From Acinetobacter sp. ANC 5054 (GTDB lineage: Bacteria > Pseudomonadota > Gammaproteobacteria > Pseudomonadales > Moraxellaceae): a stretch of DNA of 64,000 bases. This document shows, in pieces, positions 27,822-37,138 of this stretch (position 1 is the first letter of the stretch; every line of letters begins with the position of its first letter). The translations under genes were made by a program, and so were the position numbers. The stretch covers positions 62,001-126,000 of the forward strand of contig NZ_NEGG01000010.1 of assembly GCF_002135295.1 (NCBI RefSeq), read 5' to 3'. The notes under the pieces are model-generated. The model ran no database searches and had not been told where the DNA came from. It saw nothing but the letters and a program-made list of their open reading frames with translations.

Positions 27822-29378
27822 TTAATGAACTTTTTGGAAGTTCATATTTACAGCACCAATTTCAGCTTGCGCTGCGAGGTTTTGTTTGCTTGGTTTATTA
27901 CCAACAGGCAAATTAATCGTTTGATACGAATGGTCGCCATGTTCACGCGAAGTTTCAATATGCACAGTGTATTGACCTGCTGCGACAGCACGACCATTGT
28001 CATCTTTACCATCCCACGCAAGTTTATAATTACCTGGGTGACGAGATGGTTTAGCAACAGCATCCAAATTGGTCATTTGACGACCGTAGCGTTTCCACCA
28101 AACATAGTTTGAGTTGATCCATTTATCATCTTTACCCCATACAGCTAAGGTACGGACGATTTTTTTATTGGCATCCGTCACCCAAACTGAAACGTATGGC
28201 GCGCGGTATTTTTCAACATTGATTTTTGGAATGGTTAAATCAATCACTGCTTGATAACCTGCAGGCCATTTTGCAGAAGCGCCTGCGGCAACCGCTAACA
28301 TTTCAGGTGATTGTGCTTGAAGTAAATTATTCCAACCCGCAGATTGGAAGCTATCACCATTTGAAAGCGTCATTTGCGCTTCATAACCGATTAAGCTTTC
28401 AATCAGTTCAATCCCTTCTGCAGGGGTCATTGCTGCAAGTGCAGTTGCTAAGGCATCCGCATCTGCTGCACATTTGCCAACAACCACACATTGTTCAACT
28501 TCTTGAAGGGGTAAACCTGTTTTTGGGTCTAATAAATGACTTTGACCAGCGAGGGTACGATAACCTTTACCTGAAAAAGCAACCGCTTGATCATTTAAAT
28601 TTAACACTTGAGATGGTACAGCTAAGTCATGATGGTTGAAGGCATCTTGTACACCAATGCTCCAGCCTTGTTTTTGTGGCGCATTGCCCCACACACGAAT
28701 ATCACCGCCAATATCGACCAAAATGCCGGCTATTTCAGGCACATGTTGGCGTGCAGCAACCAATGCACGGTCAATGATATAACCTTTGGCATAGGCATCA
28801 GGAGCTATTTTCACATCAGCATTTAATTGAATAGATGTTTTTTCTTGATTGATTTGCACCGCATCTGATTTAAGTTCTTTTAAAACAGCAGCACGTGTTT
28901 CATCATCCAGCTTCACCACACCTTGAGATTTTTCCCACAGTGCAATGAGTTGACCTAAACGCGCATCGAAAGCACCGCAGGTTTTATCACGCCATACTTC
29001 ACACGCTGCAATCACTTCAATCAGCTCAGGTGATGCATTATTTACAGCACCTTTTTCATTTAATGCAGAAATTTCACTGTCAGCTCGCCAAACCGAAAGC
29101 TTTTGATCCAATGCTGCAATTTCTTTTTGCATAGCATCAAGTGCTTGATTGGCTTGTTGCTTAGACACACCTGTAATAATCACATCTAGCGATGTACCTA
29201 AAACATGATCTCGATGGAAACGATGCGTTTGCTGTGCTTCATGTTCCGCAGGTACGGCACTGCTTGTTTGTTCAGCAGCGAATGCCTGTAAAGGAGATAT
29301 CAATGCCAACGCCATAACCAATGGTGTGAGACGAAATGCCTTACGATGTGGGTAATCTTTGTTTACAGCAGAAGTCAT
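27822..29378 (-). CDS. ApbE (FAD:protein FMN transferase)-DUF2271 fusion, periplasmic
   Basis: A 518-residue exported protein. Signal segment LVMALALISPLQAFA (about 20-34), then an ApbE domain (about 55-345: LGTSLDVIITG, KLSVWRADSEISALNEKG, DAYAKGYIIDRAL, GILVDIGGDIRVWG, HLLDPKTGLPL) and a C-terminal DUF2271 domain (about 365-515: YVSVWVTDANKKIVRTLAVW, SNYVWWKRYGRQ, SRHPGNYKLAWDGKDDNG). ApbE attaches FMN to Thr in partner proteins. The two domains are more often separate genes; here fused. AGGAGA precedes the ATG, 36 bases from the Fur box. First gene of the three-gene operon. Confidence 0.87.
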   Translation of the reverse strand: MTSAVNKDYPHRKAFRLTPLVMALALISPLQAFAAEQTSSAVPAEHEAQQTHRFHRDHVLGTSLDVIITGVSKQQANQALDAMQKEIAALDQKLSVWRADSEISALNEKGAVNNASPELIEVIAACEVWRDKTCGAFDARLGQLIALWEKSQGVVKLDDETRAAVLKELKSDAVQINQEKTSIQLNADVKIAPDAYAKGYIIDRALVAARQHVPEIAGILVDIGGDIRVWGNAPQKQGWSIGVQDAFNHHDLAVPSQVLNLNDQAVAFSGKGYRTLAGQSHLLDPKTGLPLQEVEQCVVVGKCAADADALATALAAMTPAEGIELIESLIGYEAQMTLSNGDSFQSAGWNNLLQAQSPEMLAVAAGASAKWPAGYQAVIDLTIPKINVEKYRAPYVSVWVTDANKKIVRTLAVWGKDDKWINSNYVWWKRYGRQMTNLDAVAKPSRHPGNYKLAWDGKDDNGRAVAAGQYTVHIETSREHGDHSYQTINLPVGNKPSKQNLAAQAEIGAVNMNFQKVH

Positions 29379-29413
29379 TCTGACTCTCCTAAATATTTTT
29401 TAGAATTATTATT

Positions 29414-29432
29414 GATAATGATAGTAGTTATC
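29414..29432. promoter_or_regulatory. Fur box between divergent iron-stress genes
   Basis: GATAATGATAGTAGTTATC matches the 19-bp Fur consensus (GATAATGATAATCATTATC) at 16 of 19 positions, differing at positions 11, 13 and 14. It lies in the 105-base gap between the ApbE-DUF2271 gene (minus) and the DUF4198 gene (plus), so one site can repress both directions when iron is plentiful. Confidence 0.8.
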
Positions 29433-29483
29433 AAGTAGATTATGTCAGATTATTTTAATTTTATTTCCTGTCGAGTTCGGAAA

Positions 29484-30377
29484 ATGAATAACTGGTTAAA
29501 AATTGCTTTATTAACATCCCTTCCGGTTTTATCTCATGCACATACCATGAGTCCTTTTTTATTACCTGAAGTCTTTGATACCAATGCTGGCCAGAACATC
29601 AGTTTCCAAAGTGCCATTACGATTGAGAAGTTTTTTATTCCTGGGATGAACTTTAAAACCAGTTATGTTGTAACTGAACCAGATGGTCAGCAAAAACCAG
29701 TTACTGCGGCTGCGACATTAAAGCGTTTTAATATTGCAGAAATGGATATGCCTAAAGAAGGTACATACCAAATCCGCACACAAGATGCTGTTGGCAATAG
29801 TGGTAAATATGCATTAGTTGATGGTCGTTGGTTACGTGTACGTCCTGCCCGTGCGCCAAATCCACAACAACAAGCAACTCGTGCAGCAGAACCTGCAAAA
29901 GCTCCAGCAGCTGCTCCTGCAAATAATCAACCACCTCGTATGATTGCAGCAGATCAAGTCCCAGCCAATGCACAAACACTTGAAGTGACCAATCACCTCA
30001 TTGCTGAAAGCTACGTGACCAAAGGCAAGCCATCTCCTCTTCCAAAACTGACTAATAAAGGTTTTGAAGTGAAACTTTTGACACATCCAAATGAATTGTA
30101 CGAAGGTGAAAGCTTAAAACTACAAGTTTTAGTCGATGGTAAACCTGTACCAAACTTAGAATTAGATGTGTTCAAAGGTGCGAGCAGCTATGAGCCAAAT
30201 GAGAAACGTGAAATGCCACACGTTTCAACCAATGCTAAAGGCGAAGCCGAAATTAAATTTAGCGATGATGGTATCTATCTGATTACCACCTCATACCCAG
30301 AAGCTAATCCTGACGCGACGAAAAAACCTGCAACTGCAAACTACACATATGGTTTGACAGTTCAAGTTAACGAGTAA
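29484..30377 (+). CDS. DUF4198 periplasmic protein
   Basis: A 297-residue exported protein starting MNNWLKIALLTSLPVLSHAH; the signal peptide is cut near SHA-HTM. DUF4198 (NikM-like) features: the N-terminal histidine region HTMSPFLLPEVFD, an Ig-like beta domain, an Ala/Pro/Gln linker (about 125-150), then LYEGESLKLQVLVDGKPVPN and a second beta domain ending YTYGLTVQV. Members are thought to bind metals in the periplasm. Divergent from the ApbE operon across a shared Fur box. A start 14 codons upstream (29442) is rejected because it buries the signal peptide. Confidence 0.85.
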   Translation: MNNWLKIALLTSLPVLSHAHTMSPFLLPEVFDTNAGQNISFQSAITIEKFFIPGMNFKTSYVVTEPDGQQKPVTAAATLKRFNIAEMDMPKEGTYQIRTQDAVGNSGKYALVDGRWLRVRPARAPNPQQQATRAAEPAKAPAAAPANNQPPRMIAADQVPANAQTLEVTNHLIAESYVTKGKPSPLPKLTNKGFEVKLLTHPNELYEGESLKLQVLVDGKPVPNLELDVFKGASSYEPNEKREMPHVSTNAKGEAEIKFSDDGIYLITTSYPEANPDATKKPATANYTYGLTVQVNE

Positions 30378-30437
30378 GTTCTGAGCAACTGAAGTAATTC
30401 ATTCTTAGCAATGAATATTTGAGTTGAGAGTGTTTAT

Positions 30438-30490
30438 AAACCACTTTAAGCTAGCAAATTTAATATTGCCGAGTTTTAAAGTGGTTTTTT
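30438..30490 (+). terminator. Terminator of the DUF4198 gene
   Basis: AAACCACTTTAA (from 30438) pairs with TTAAAGTGGTTT (to about 30487) around a 26-nt loop and is followed by T residues. It lies 60 bases beyond the stop. The rest of the 307-base gap to the next gene (30378-30684) is AT-rich and holds a TATAAT about 50 bases before that gene, a possible -10. Confidence 0.7.
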
Positions 30491-30684
30491 CATGCGTGTA
30501 AATTGTGAATGTGCATATAGGTGATATAAAAAAGATATATCATTTAGAGCAACTCAGAAGCGCTCTCAAATATTTTTATAATTTTTACCATTTGAATAAA
30601 TATTATTTAGAAACCTCCCACCTCATTTTTATAATCATTATACTGTTTATTATTCATTGTTAACTTAGCCACACTTTTAAGCTC

Positions 30685-31605
30685 ATGTCCAAAAATCTAG
30701 CGACACTGATTGGTTTCAGTGCGATTCTACAATGGTCATCGATTGTAGGTTTATTGAAAAAAATTAGTTTCAATATTGGACCTGATCTTGCCGTGCTATT
30801 TATGTATACATTTAGTGCAGTCATCCTATTACTGCTGTTTCGCATCCCAAATTTAAAGCAAATTCCACGTCATTATTTAATTTTTGCGACAGTTCTATTT
30901 GTGATCTATGAATTGTGTTTCTCATACGCAATTGCATTGGCTCAAACTGCTCAACAAGCCATTGAAATTAGTTTAGTGAACTATTTATGGCCAAGTTTGA
31001 CGATTCTGGCACTGATTTTATTTAAAGAATTGAAGTTTAATATTTTGGTCATCATTGGTTTATGTATTAGCTTGGGCGGAATTATCTTAATTCAAACAGG
31101 TAATGGCAGCTTTAATTGGCAAACCGTATTTGCCAACATTCAAAGTAACCCGATTAGCTATATTTTAGCGTTTATGGGTGCTAGCCTCTGGGCGCTCTAT
31201 TGCGTCATCACGAAAAAATACAGTCATGGACATAACCCAATTTCATTTTTCTTTTTGATGATTACAGTTGTACTTTGGCTAAAAACATTGATCCTTCATG
31301 GTGTGCCAAACATTCCAGAGATTGATTTAACCACGGGCATGTATATGCTGATTGTTTCAACTGTGACGGCTTTAGGCTATGCAGCTTGGAATGTGGGGAT
31401 TATTCGAGGCAATATTACGATCCTTGTCACACTCTCCTATTTTAGTCCTATTTTTTCATCCGTGATTTCGATGATGATTTTACAAACTCCACTCAGTATG
31501 AGTTTTTGGCATGGTGCAATTTTAGTGACGCTAGGTTCTTTAGTTTGCTGGGTTTCGACCAGTTGGCCACAGATTAAGGCAAAATTGCAGCAGTTACATG
31601 GCTAA
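30685..31605 (+). CDS. YddG-like DMT-family exporter (aromatic amino acids)
   Basis: A 306-residue, ten-helix drug/metabolite transporter. Residues such as ELCFSYAIALAQTAQQAIE then SLVNYLWPSLTILALILF, the second-half ALGYAAWNVGIIRGNITIL and LSYFSPIFSSVISMMIL match the YddG subgroup, which exports aromatic amino acids. Two EamA repeats are visible (helices 1-5, 6-10). Monocistronic, convergent with the MgtC/SapB gene. Confidence 0.85.
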   Translation: MSKNLATLIGFSAILQWSSIVGLLKKISFNIGPDLAVLFMYTFSAVILLLLFRIPNLKQIPRHYLIFATVLFVIYELCFSYAIALAQTAQQAIEISLVNYLWPSLTILALILFKELKFNILVIIGLCISLGGIILIQTGNGSFNWQTVFANIQSNPISYILAFMGASLWALYCVITKKYSHGHNPISFFFLMITVVLWLKTLILHGVPNIPEIDLTTGMYMLIVSTVTALGYAAWNVGIIRGNITILVTLSYFSPIFSSVISMMILQTPLSMSFWHGAILVTLGSLVCWVSTSWPQIKAKLQQLHG

Positions 31606-31623
31606 GTTTGAGATAGAACATAT

Positions 31624-32952
31624 TCATTTTAGAGTTAACATGAGTACAGCAATGACACAAAGCATATGGAAGATTTGAGTGGGTGCGAAATATAAAAAGT
31701 ATTTCCAGCCACCCGTTAAAAAAGCGTTAATACTTTTAGAAAGAGCGTGCGCGAATAACCCAATAACAACGGCATAAACTAACGTTATATTTTGTATATC
31801 ACCTTGCATCACAACTGTTGCTATGGCGGCATGGATCTCAAAAAGTGAAGCCAACAAAGTACCTAGAACCAACCCTTTATCACCTAGCAACACTGTAAAT
31901 CCATACACCATGACCTGAATTGCTGTTAACGTGACAGCAATAATAGCCGCTTCTTTTAAACTGAACATCCGAGTATCTTTAGCTAGATTTTCAACAACAC
32001 CATTAGAAGCATCGTCTTTTAGATTTTGAGCATCTTGGTGATGTGAATATTCATTCACCTGACTTTGTTTGGTGCTGCTGTAAATCAGATAAAAAGCCAC
32101 GATGGATAAAATCACCATCCCCATAATTGAAGGTAATAGGAGTAATTTAAACCAAGCGAAACTGACACCAAGGACAATAATCAATAATTGCGCTAAGGTT
32201 GCAACACAAGAAAAAAGTCCTGCACCAGCATTGGATTTAGCCGAGGCTTTCCCTGCTCGTACTTCCATACCCAAACTTGCAATAGTTGCTGTACTTGAAA
32301 CAAATCCAGAAGCGATTGCAGATAAAATAATAGCCTTATTGGCAGACAATAAGCGTTTCGCAATATGCGCTAAGGATTGGACCACTAAAATTAAAATAAG
32401 TAGTTTAAAAATGACATAGGGGTTTAAAACTGCGCCCCAAAGTTCACCATTGGGCATCATCGGAAGTGCGATCAGTATAAGCGCTAATAAGAACAAGCCA
32501 TCACGCAATTCATATTCTTTAATCCAACTGCCTGCAAAATTATGCAGTACGGTTTTAGTCATAAGAATAATCGTGAGCACCACTGCTAAACTGGCAGCTA
32601 AAGCAATGTTATATACACATGCCGCGCCTATAAAATAGGTCATTACAAAAGCAAGTTCTGTGGTAGCACCAATATCTTTTTGTTGTTTAATCAAACCATA
32701 ATAACTAAAGAGGCCTACCGTAACTGCACCAACCAAACCTACAGTTAAATGAATTAAAAAACATAAGGCACCCAGCAACGCACATAAAGTAAAAGAACGT
32801 AAACCTGCGAAACTTTGTTCACCACCTGCATTATTTTTACGCTGGCGCTCTAAACCAATCAGCAGCCCACAACCTAGTGCCGAAGCCATAATAGTCAACA
32901 ATTCATGAAACTCTAAAGTTTGCAAAAGTGTTTCCAATAACTTGACCCTCAC
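31624..32952 (-). CDS. MgtC/SapB-DUF4010 membrane protein
   Basis: A 442-residue multi-helix protein. The first part (about 15-150) is MgtC/SapB-like (GCGLLIGLERQRKNN, GLRSFTLCALLGAL, GATTELAFVMTYFIGA); the second (about 180-435) is DUF4010 (ASGFVSSTATIASLGMEVR, SLFEIHAAIATVVMQG, NAFLTGGWKYF), with a charged loop near residue 300. Function unknown; MgtC relatives are linked to Mg2+ limitation and ATP synthase control. The ORF as given starts with GTG (32950-32952); a TTG start four codons inside is also possible. Confidence 0.85.
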   Translation of the reverse strand: MRVKLLETLLQTLEFHELLTIMASALGCGLLIGLERQRKNNAGGEQSFAGLRSFTLCALLGALCFLIHLTVGLVGAVTVGLFSYYGLIKQQKDIGATTELAFVMTYFIGAACVYNIALAASLAVVLTIILMTKTVLHNFAGSWIKEYELRDGLFLLALILIALPMMPNGELWGAVLNPYVIFKLLILILVVQSLAHIAKRLLSANKAIILSAIASGFVSSTATIASLGMEVRAGKASAKSNAGAGLFSCVATLAQLLIIVLGVSFAWFKLLLLPSIMGMVILSIVAFYLIYSSTKQSQVNEYSHHQDAQNLKDDASNGVVENLAKDTRMFSLKEAAIIAVTLTAIQVMVYGFTVLLGDKGLVLGTLLASLFEIHAAIATVVMQGDIQNITLVYAVVIGLFAHALSKSINAFLTGGWKYFLYFAPTQIFHMLCVIAVLMLTLK

Positions 32953-33254
32953 TCATGAACACTCAAAAAATGGATGATATTCTTTTGATACTCATTTTAA
33001 ACTTAGCAATTTTTGATCTACTTTTCTATTTTAATTTTTTAAATTTTATTTAGTTTACAGCACTTTAATTACATAGAGGATTATGGAAAATATGGATGTA
33101 TTTTTTTAATGACTTTCTACCTCAGGATAAATAAAAGTATCTTTTTCTCGTTTTTATATGTGAGCACGAGTCACTCAAAAATAGTATTAAGCAGCCAATA
33201 AGAAATGAGCTGCTTTAATTGACACAATAAAACTTGCACCTCAATTCACTTGAA
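32953..33254. other. Intergenic region with one weak hairpin
   Basis: About 300 AT-rich bases between the MgtC/SapB gene and the frameshifted EamA gene. It contains a stem AAGCAGC (33189-33195) with GCTGCTT (33209-33215), 40 bases after the EamA stop, that may weakly terminate it. Nothing else recognised. Confidence 0.45.
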
Positions 33255-34141
33255 TTAAGCCCAAATGACCAAGATCGCTGCAATCACGACTAGCCCTAAG
33301 CCCCAATGATCTGAACGTGCCAATTTTTCTTTAAAGAAATAAGCAGAAATGAGCAGGCTAAATAGAATTTCAATTTGACCCAGTGTTTTTACAATCGCAA
33401 CGGTTTGCATACTCATGGCAGTAAACCAGCCCAATGATGCTAAGAAACTGCAGACACTTACGCGAAATGTAAGCCCAATGCGTTGCCACATCGCCAACAG
33501 GGTTTTTCTGCTGAATAGACCAAGATATAACAGCATGATGCAACATTGAAAACCAATCACGCTGAATAAGACCCAAGCTGCGCGATGTAAAACAGGCAAA
33601 TTGGTTAATTCTAGACTTGCCTCACGAACCAACAAAGATGTGATAGCGAAACTTAATCCACTGCCCACTCCTATGCATAAAGTGGTCAAAGAAAGTTTTT
33701 GTAATTGACTACCTTTACTTAATAGAAATACCGCCACACCACCAATTAAAACACCTATCCAGCCAAGAAAACTTAAGTGTTCACTTAAAAAATTACAGCA
33801 ACTATAGCGGCTAGTATCGCTTCACTTTTGGCTAAACCCACACCAATGGCATAATTTTTTTGTTTAAATAACAACACCATCAATATGGTCGCAAGGATTT
33901 GACTTAATCCTGCGATAGCAATATAGACCCAAAACTTAGAGGTGAATGTTGTGGCGGTTTGTATGGGATGCTGATGATACAGCACAGTCAGATAGATCAA
34001 GGCAAATGGAAAACCAAAAATAAAACGTGCCAATGTCACACCATAGACATCGACTGTGGTACTCAATTGCTTTTGAAATGCATTTCGCCAAGACTGCATA
34101 AACGCAGCCATGAGAGTAAATAAAATCCAAACTGGAAACAT
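33255..34141 (-). pseudogene. EamA/DMT-family transporter split by a -1 frameshift
   Basis: The N-terminal half (34141 down to 33785) reads MFPVWILFTLMAAFMQSWRN to LAAIVAVIF and stops; the next frame continues at once as FLSEHLSFLGWIGVLIGGVA and runs to 33255 (LGLVVIAAILVIWA). Adding one T to the T6 run at about 33787-33792 (minus-strand sense) restores a single protein of about 295 residues with ten helices and two EamA repeats. The second half could start internally at an in-frame codon, but two half transporters are unlikely to work. Substrate unknown. Confidence 0.8.
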
Positions 34142-34304
34142 AAAATATGAATAATGGATAAGTGCAAATTTAATTTACGCTTTTCATCTTTTTAAATCGA
34201 CCATATTGCTGATTTTATTAATTGAACTTTGTTATCAATGATTGAATAATTTTTTATTTATACTGCCTTATAAAGTAGTTTTTTATATTGATCATTTGCT
34301 TAAA

Positions 34305-34345
34305 ATGAAAAGCCCTAAAAAATATAATATTTCTTAGGGCCTTTC
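34305..34345 (-). terminator. Terminator of the fatty-acyl-CoA ligase gene
   Basis: AAAGCCCTAA and TTAGGGCCTTT form a stem around an AT-rich loop; on the minus strand it runs into TTTTC. It lies about 40 bases after the ligase stop. Confidence 0.65.
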
Positions 34346-34383
34346 ACATGATATTTACAGGTCTAATCAATACACAGCATCAA

Positions 34384-36012
34384 TTAGCTGTCTAATAAAA
34401 CTGAACCAAATTTCTCACGTAGATCTTTTTTCAACATTTTACCTGTCCCGCTAAGTGGAATAGCATCGACAAAGATCACTTTATCTGGCACCTGCCATTT
34501 AGCAACTTTATCGGCATAGTAATCCAATATTTCAGTGTCGGATAAATCTACATCTGGTTTTTTTATGGCAATTAAAATTGGGCGTTCATCCCATTTCGGA
34601 TGTGTTGCTGCAATCACTGCGGCCATGGCAATTTTTGGATGACCCATTGCTAAGTTTTCAAGTTCTACAGATGAAATCCACTCACCGCCAGATTTAATCA
34701 AATCTTTCGAGCGATCGCTGATTTTAAGAAATCCATCTTCATTTAAGGTTGCAATATCACCCGTGTCAAACCAACCATCTGCAGTCAGTGCAGACTCTGT
34801 TTTACCAAAGTAATTATTGATGATCCAATGCCCTTGGATTTGTAAATTACCTGTGGTTTCGCCATCACGTGCAACTTCATGCGTACCATTTTCTTCATCG
34901 GTAATTCGTAAATCCACACCAAATGGTGGACGACCTTGAGACAAACGAATTTGTAATTGTTCATCTGCTGACAAGTATTGATGTTTCGCTTTAAATTGAT
35001 TTGCAGAACCCAATGGACTGGTTTCGGTCATCCCCCAAGCATGGATGGTTTCGCAGTTAAACTGTTCTTTAAATACTTTTAGCATCGCAGGTGGACATGC
35101 TGATCCACCAACGACATTACGTGTAAGAGTCGGTAGCTGACTACCCGCTTGCTGTGCAGCATTGATCAGACCCTGCCAAATTGTTGGCACACCCAAAGCA
35201 ACCGATACTTTATAACGATCTATCATTTGAGTCAGACTCGCACCATCAAGCCCTGGGCCTGGTAATACCAATGTACATCCAACCATCGCTGCGGCATAAG
35301 GTGTGCCCCAAGCATTCACATGGAACATAGGTACTACTGGCATCATGATATCGCGTGCAGATACATTCAGCGAATCTGGCATGCAGATCGCATAACTATG
35401 CAATACGGTTGAGCGATGGCTATACAACACGCCTTTTGGATTACCCGTTGTTCCAGAGGTATAGCAAAGTGAACTTGCCGATAACTCGTCTAGTTCAGGC
35501 CAAGCAAAGTCAGGACCCTGTGCAGCAATCAAATCATCATAAAATTTGATGTCAGGAAAATCTTCTGCAATCGTTGCATCTGCTGCGTCTAGGCAAATAT
35601 AGTGTTCAACCGATTTTAATAGCGGTCGAACTGCTTTAACTAAAGGTAAGAAGGTTTTATCAAATAAAAGTACGCGGTCAGAAGCATCGTTAATAATAAA
35701 AATGAGTTGTTCAGGAAATAAACGCGGATTAATGGTGTGACAAACAAAACCACTCCCTGAAATGCCATACCAAGACTCTAAGTGGCGATGATTATTCCAA
35801 GCAATAGTCGCAACTCGATCACCTAAATTCAGCCCCAATGACGCTAAAACGTTAGCAAAGCGTTTTGAGTTCTCATGAACTTTGCCCCAAGTGGTTTCGG
35901 TAATAGTGGTATCAGTATTTTTAGAAATAACCAAACTATCCGCATGATAACGTCCAGCATGTTCAATCATGCTACTAATCAACAGCGGTTTAAACATCAT
36001 ATTACCAAGCAT
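34384..36012 (-). CDS. Fatty-acyl-CoA ligase (AMP-binding)
   Basis: A 542-residue ANL enzyme. ATP motif SSLCYTSGTTGNPKGVLYSH, substrate-pocket VVPMFHVNAWG, A5 WGMTETSPLG, A8 SDRSKDLIKSGGEWISSVE and A10 SGTGKMLKKDLRE are intact. This is the medium/long-chain fatty-acyl-CoA synthetase (AlkK-like) pattern. It activates fatty acids for beta-oxidation. The start at 36010-36012 has GGAG six bases upstream. Alone on its transcript; the 309-base gap upstream (36013-36321) holds no gene. Confidence 0.88.
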   Translation of the reverse strand: MLGNMMFKPLLISSMIEHAGRYHADSLVISKNTDTTITETTWGKVHENSKRFANVLASLGLNLGDRVATIAWNNHRHLESWYGISGSGFVCHTINPRLFPEQLIFIINDASDRVLLFDKTFLPLVKAVRPLLKSVEHYICLDAADATIAEDFPDIKFYDDLIAAQGPDFAWPELDELSASSLCYTSGTTGNPKGVLYSHRSTVLHSYAICMPDSLNVSARDIMMPVVPMFHVNAWGTPYAAAMVGCTLVLPGPGLDGASLTQMIDRYKVSVALGVPTIWQGLINAAQQAGSQLPTLTRNVVGGSACPPAMLKVFKEQFNCETIHAWGMTETSPLGSANQFKAKHQYLSADEQLQIRLSQGRPPFGVDLRITDEENGTHEVARDGETTGNLQIQGHWIINNYFGKTESALTADGWFDTGDIATLNEDGFLKISDRSKDLIKSGGEWISSVELENLAMGHPKIAMAAVIAATHPKWDERPILIAIKKPDVDLSDTEILDYYADKVAKWQVPDKVIFVDAIPLSGTGKMLKKDLREKFGSVLLDS

Positions 36013-36321
36013 TCATTGCTCCCGAATTATCCATAGTACGTTTATTTTTAATTCCGCAAATCTCTGCAGACTTGTGGATTGTTTAAACTTTTTTAGTTCA
36101 ATATCCAACCAATTTATAGTTTATGAGCACTAGATATGAAAACGCATATCCAAAACTGATGCTAATGTTTTAACCTGAATTTCAAACAGAATCCACTGTT
36201 TTATTCGTCATATTGTTAAGGCTTTAGTGGTATAAAATGCTAATAAACTCAGATCTATTTTTTGTTAAAAACCATATTATTATTTAAAAAATTTCTTTTA
36301 TGTCTTACATATTCCACCGAC

Positions 36322-36350
36322 AAAAAAAACCAGCTCTTGGTGAGCTGGTC
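36322..36350 (-). terminator. Terminator of the T6SS minus-strand arm
   Basis: ACCAGCTC and GAGCTGGT form an 8-bp stem around a short loop, followed on the minus strand by TTTTTTTT. It is about 20 bases after the tagN stop codon. Confidence 0.88.
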
Positions 36351-36371
36351 TTTTACAAACGAAGTAAGCTT

Positions 36372-37136
36372 TTAAAGCACTTCAAACTCGATTCGACGGT
36401 TTTTCTTACGGCCTTCGGGCGTTGTGTTATCTGCTACAGGTTTGTTTGCACCCATACCTTCCGCAGTTAAAGTGGCCGCATTAATATTTTTTCCAATGAG
36501 ATAATTTTTCACCGCATTCGCACGCTCTTGGCTAAGGCTAAGATTATTTTCAGGATTTCCTGAACTATCTGTATGTCCAATAATTCGAACTTTTTTACCG
36601 CCTACACGGTTCAGTGCTACTGCCATTTCATCTAAAATCTGTACACCTGATGTCGCTAGAATCGCACTACCAGATTCAAATTCAATAATTCGATTACGAA
36701 GTGCAGCATCGATAATAGCTTGTTCTGCTTGATTGACTGATAGCTGAGCATTGAAACGGTATGGCGCTGCGACTAAAGACTGAAATTTAGTGGTAGTCGG
36801 TTGAATATCATTTTGATTTGACATTTTTCCACTTAAATCGACCTGTGTCCCGCGTACAGAAAGTTTGCCTTGTTTAACCTTTTTTAGATCATCGTTGATC
36901 ATTTGACTAACACTATTGCCCCAGCCATTCGGTGCAGTGACTGCGCGAACTTGAATTTTATCAACGACATTTTCTTGACCATAAGTCATATAAGCTTTAT
37001 TTAGAATTTCCTGTTTTGTGGTCTCATTGGGAACAGCACCTTCAATCACAATCGGCTGTGCCCAAAGCACGGTAGAAAATCCAAAGATACAAGCTGTAGC
37101 AAGTAATTTCGACAACATTGGTTTGGTATTCGGCAT
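36372..37136 (-). CDS. tagN: OmpA-like T6SS protein TagN
   Basis: A 254-residue exported protein: signal peptide (LLATACIFGFSTVLWA), an N-terminal part with BON-like features (IVIEGAVPNETTKQEILNKA), and a C-terminal OmpA peptidoglycan-binding domain (about 150-254: FESGSAILATSGVQILDEMA, RIIGHTDSSGNPENNLSLSQ, ERANAVKNYLIG, RKKNRRIEFEVL). The TssL of this locus lacks a peptidoglycan-binding extension, so TagN probably anchors the membrane complex to the wall. Last gene of the minus arm, 2 bases after tagF. Confidence 0.85.
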   Translation of the reverse strand: MPNTKPMLSKLLATACIFGFSTVLWAQPIVIEGAVPNETTKQEILNKAYMTYGQENVVDKIQVRAVTAPNGWGNSVSQMINDDLKKVKQGKLSVRGTQVDLSGKMSNQNDIQPTTTKFQSLVAAPYRFNAQLSVNQAEQAIIDAALRNRIIEFESGSAILATSGVQILDEMAVALNRVGGKKVRIIGHTDSSGNPENNLSLSQERANAVKNYLIGKNINAATLTAEGMGANKPVADNTTPEGRKKNRRIEFEVL

Positions 37137-37138
37137 GA

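Noticed and set aside
28226-28639. 137-codon plus-strand frame opposite the ApbE-DUF2271 gene
   Set aside because: Antisense of a well-conserved gene; Leu/Gln/His-rich composition typical of a shadow frame.
33255-33737. Independent 160-residue transporter starting at an internal Met
   Set aside because: In-frame residues before that Met (FLSEHLSFLGWIGVLIGG) continue the transporter from the other half, so it is one broken gene.
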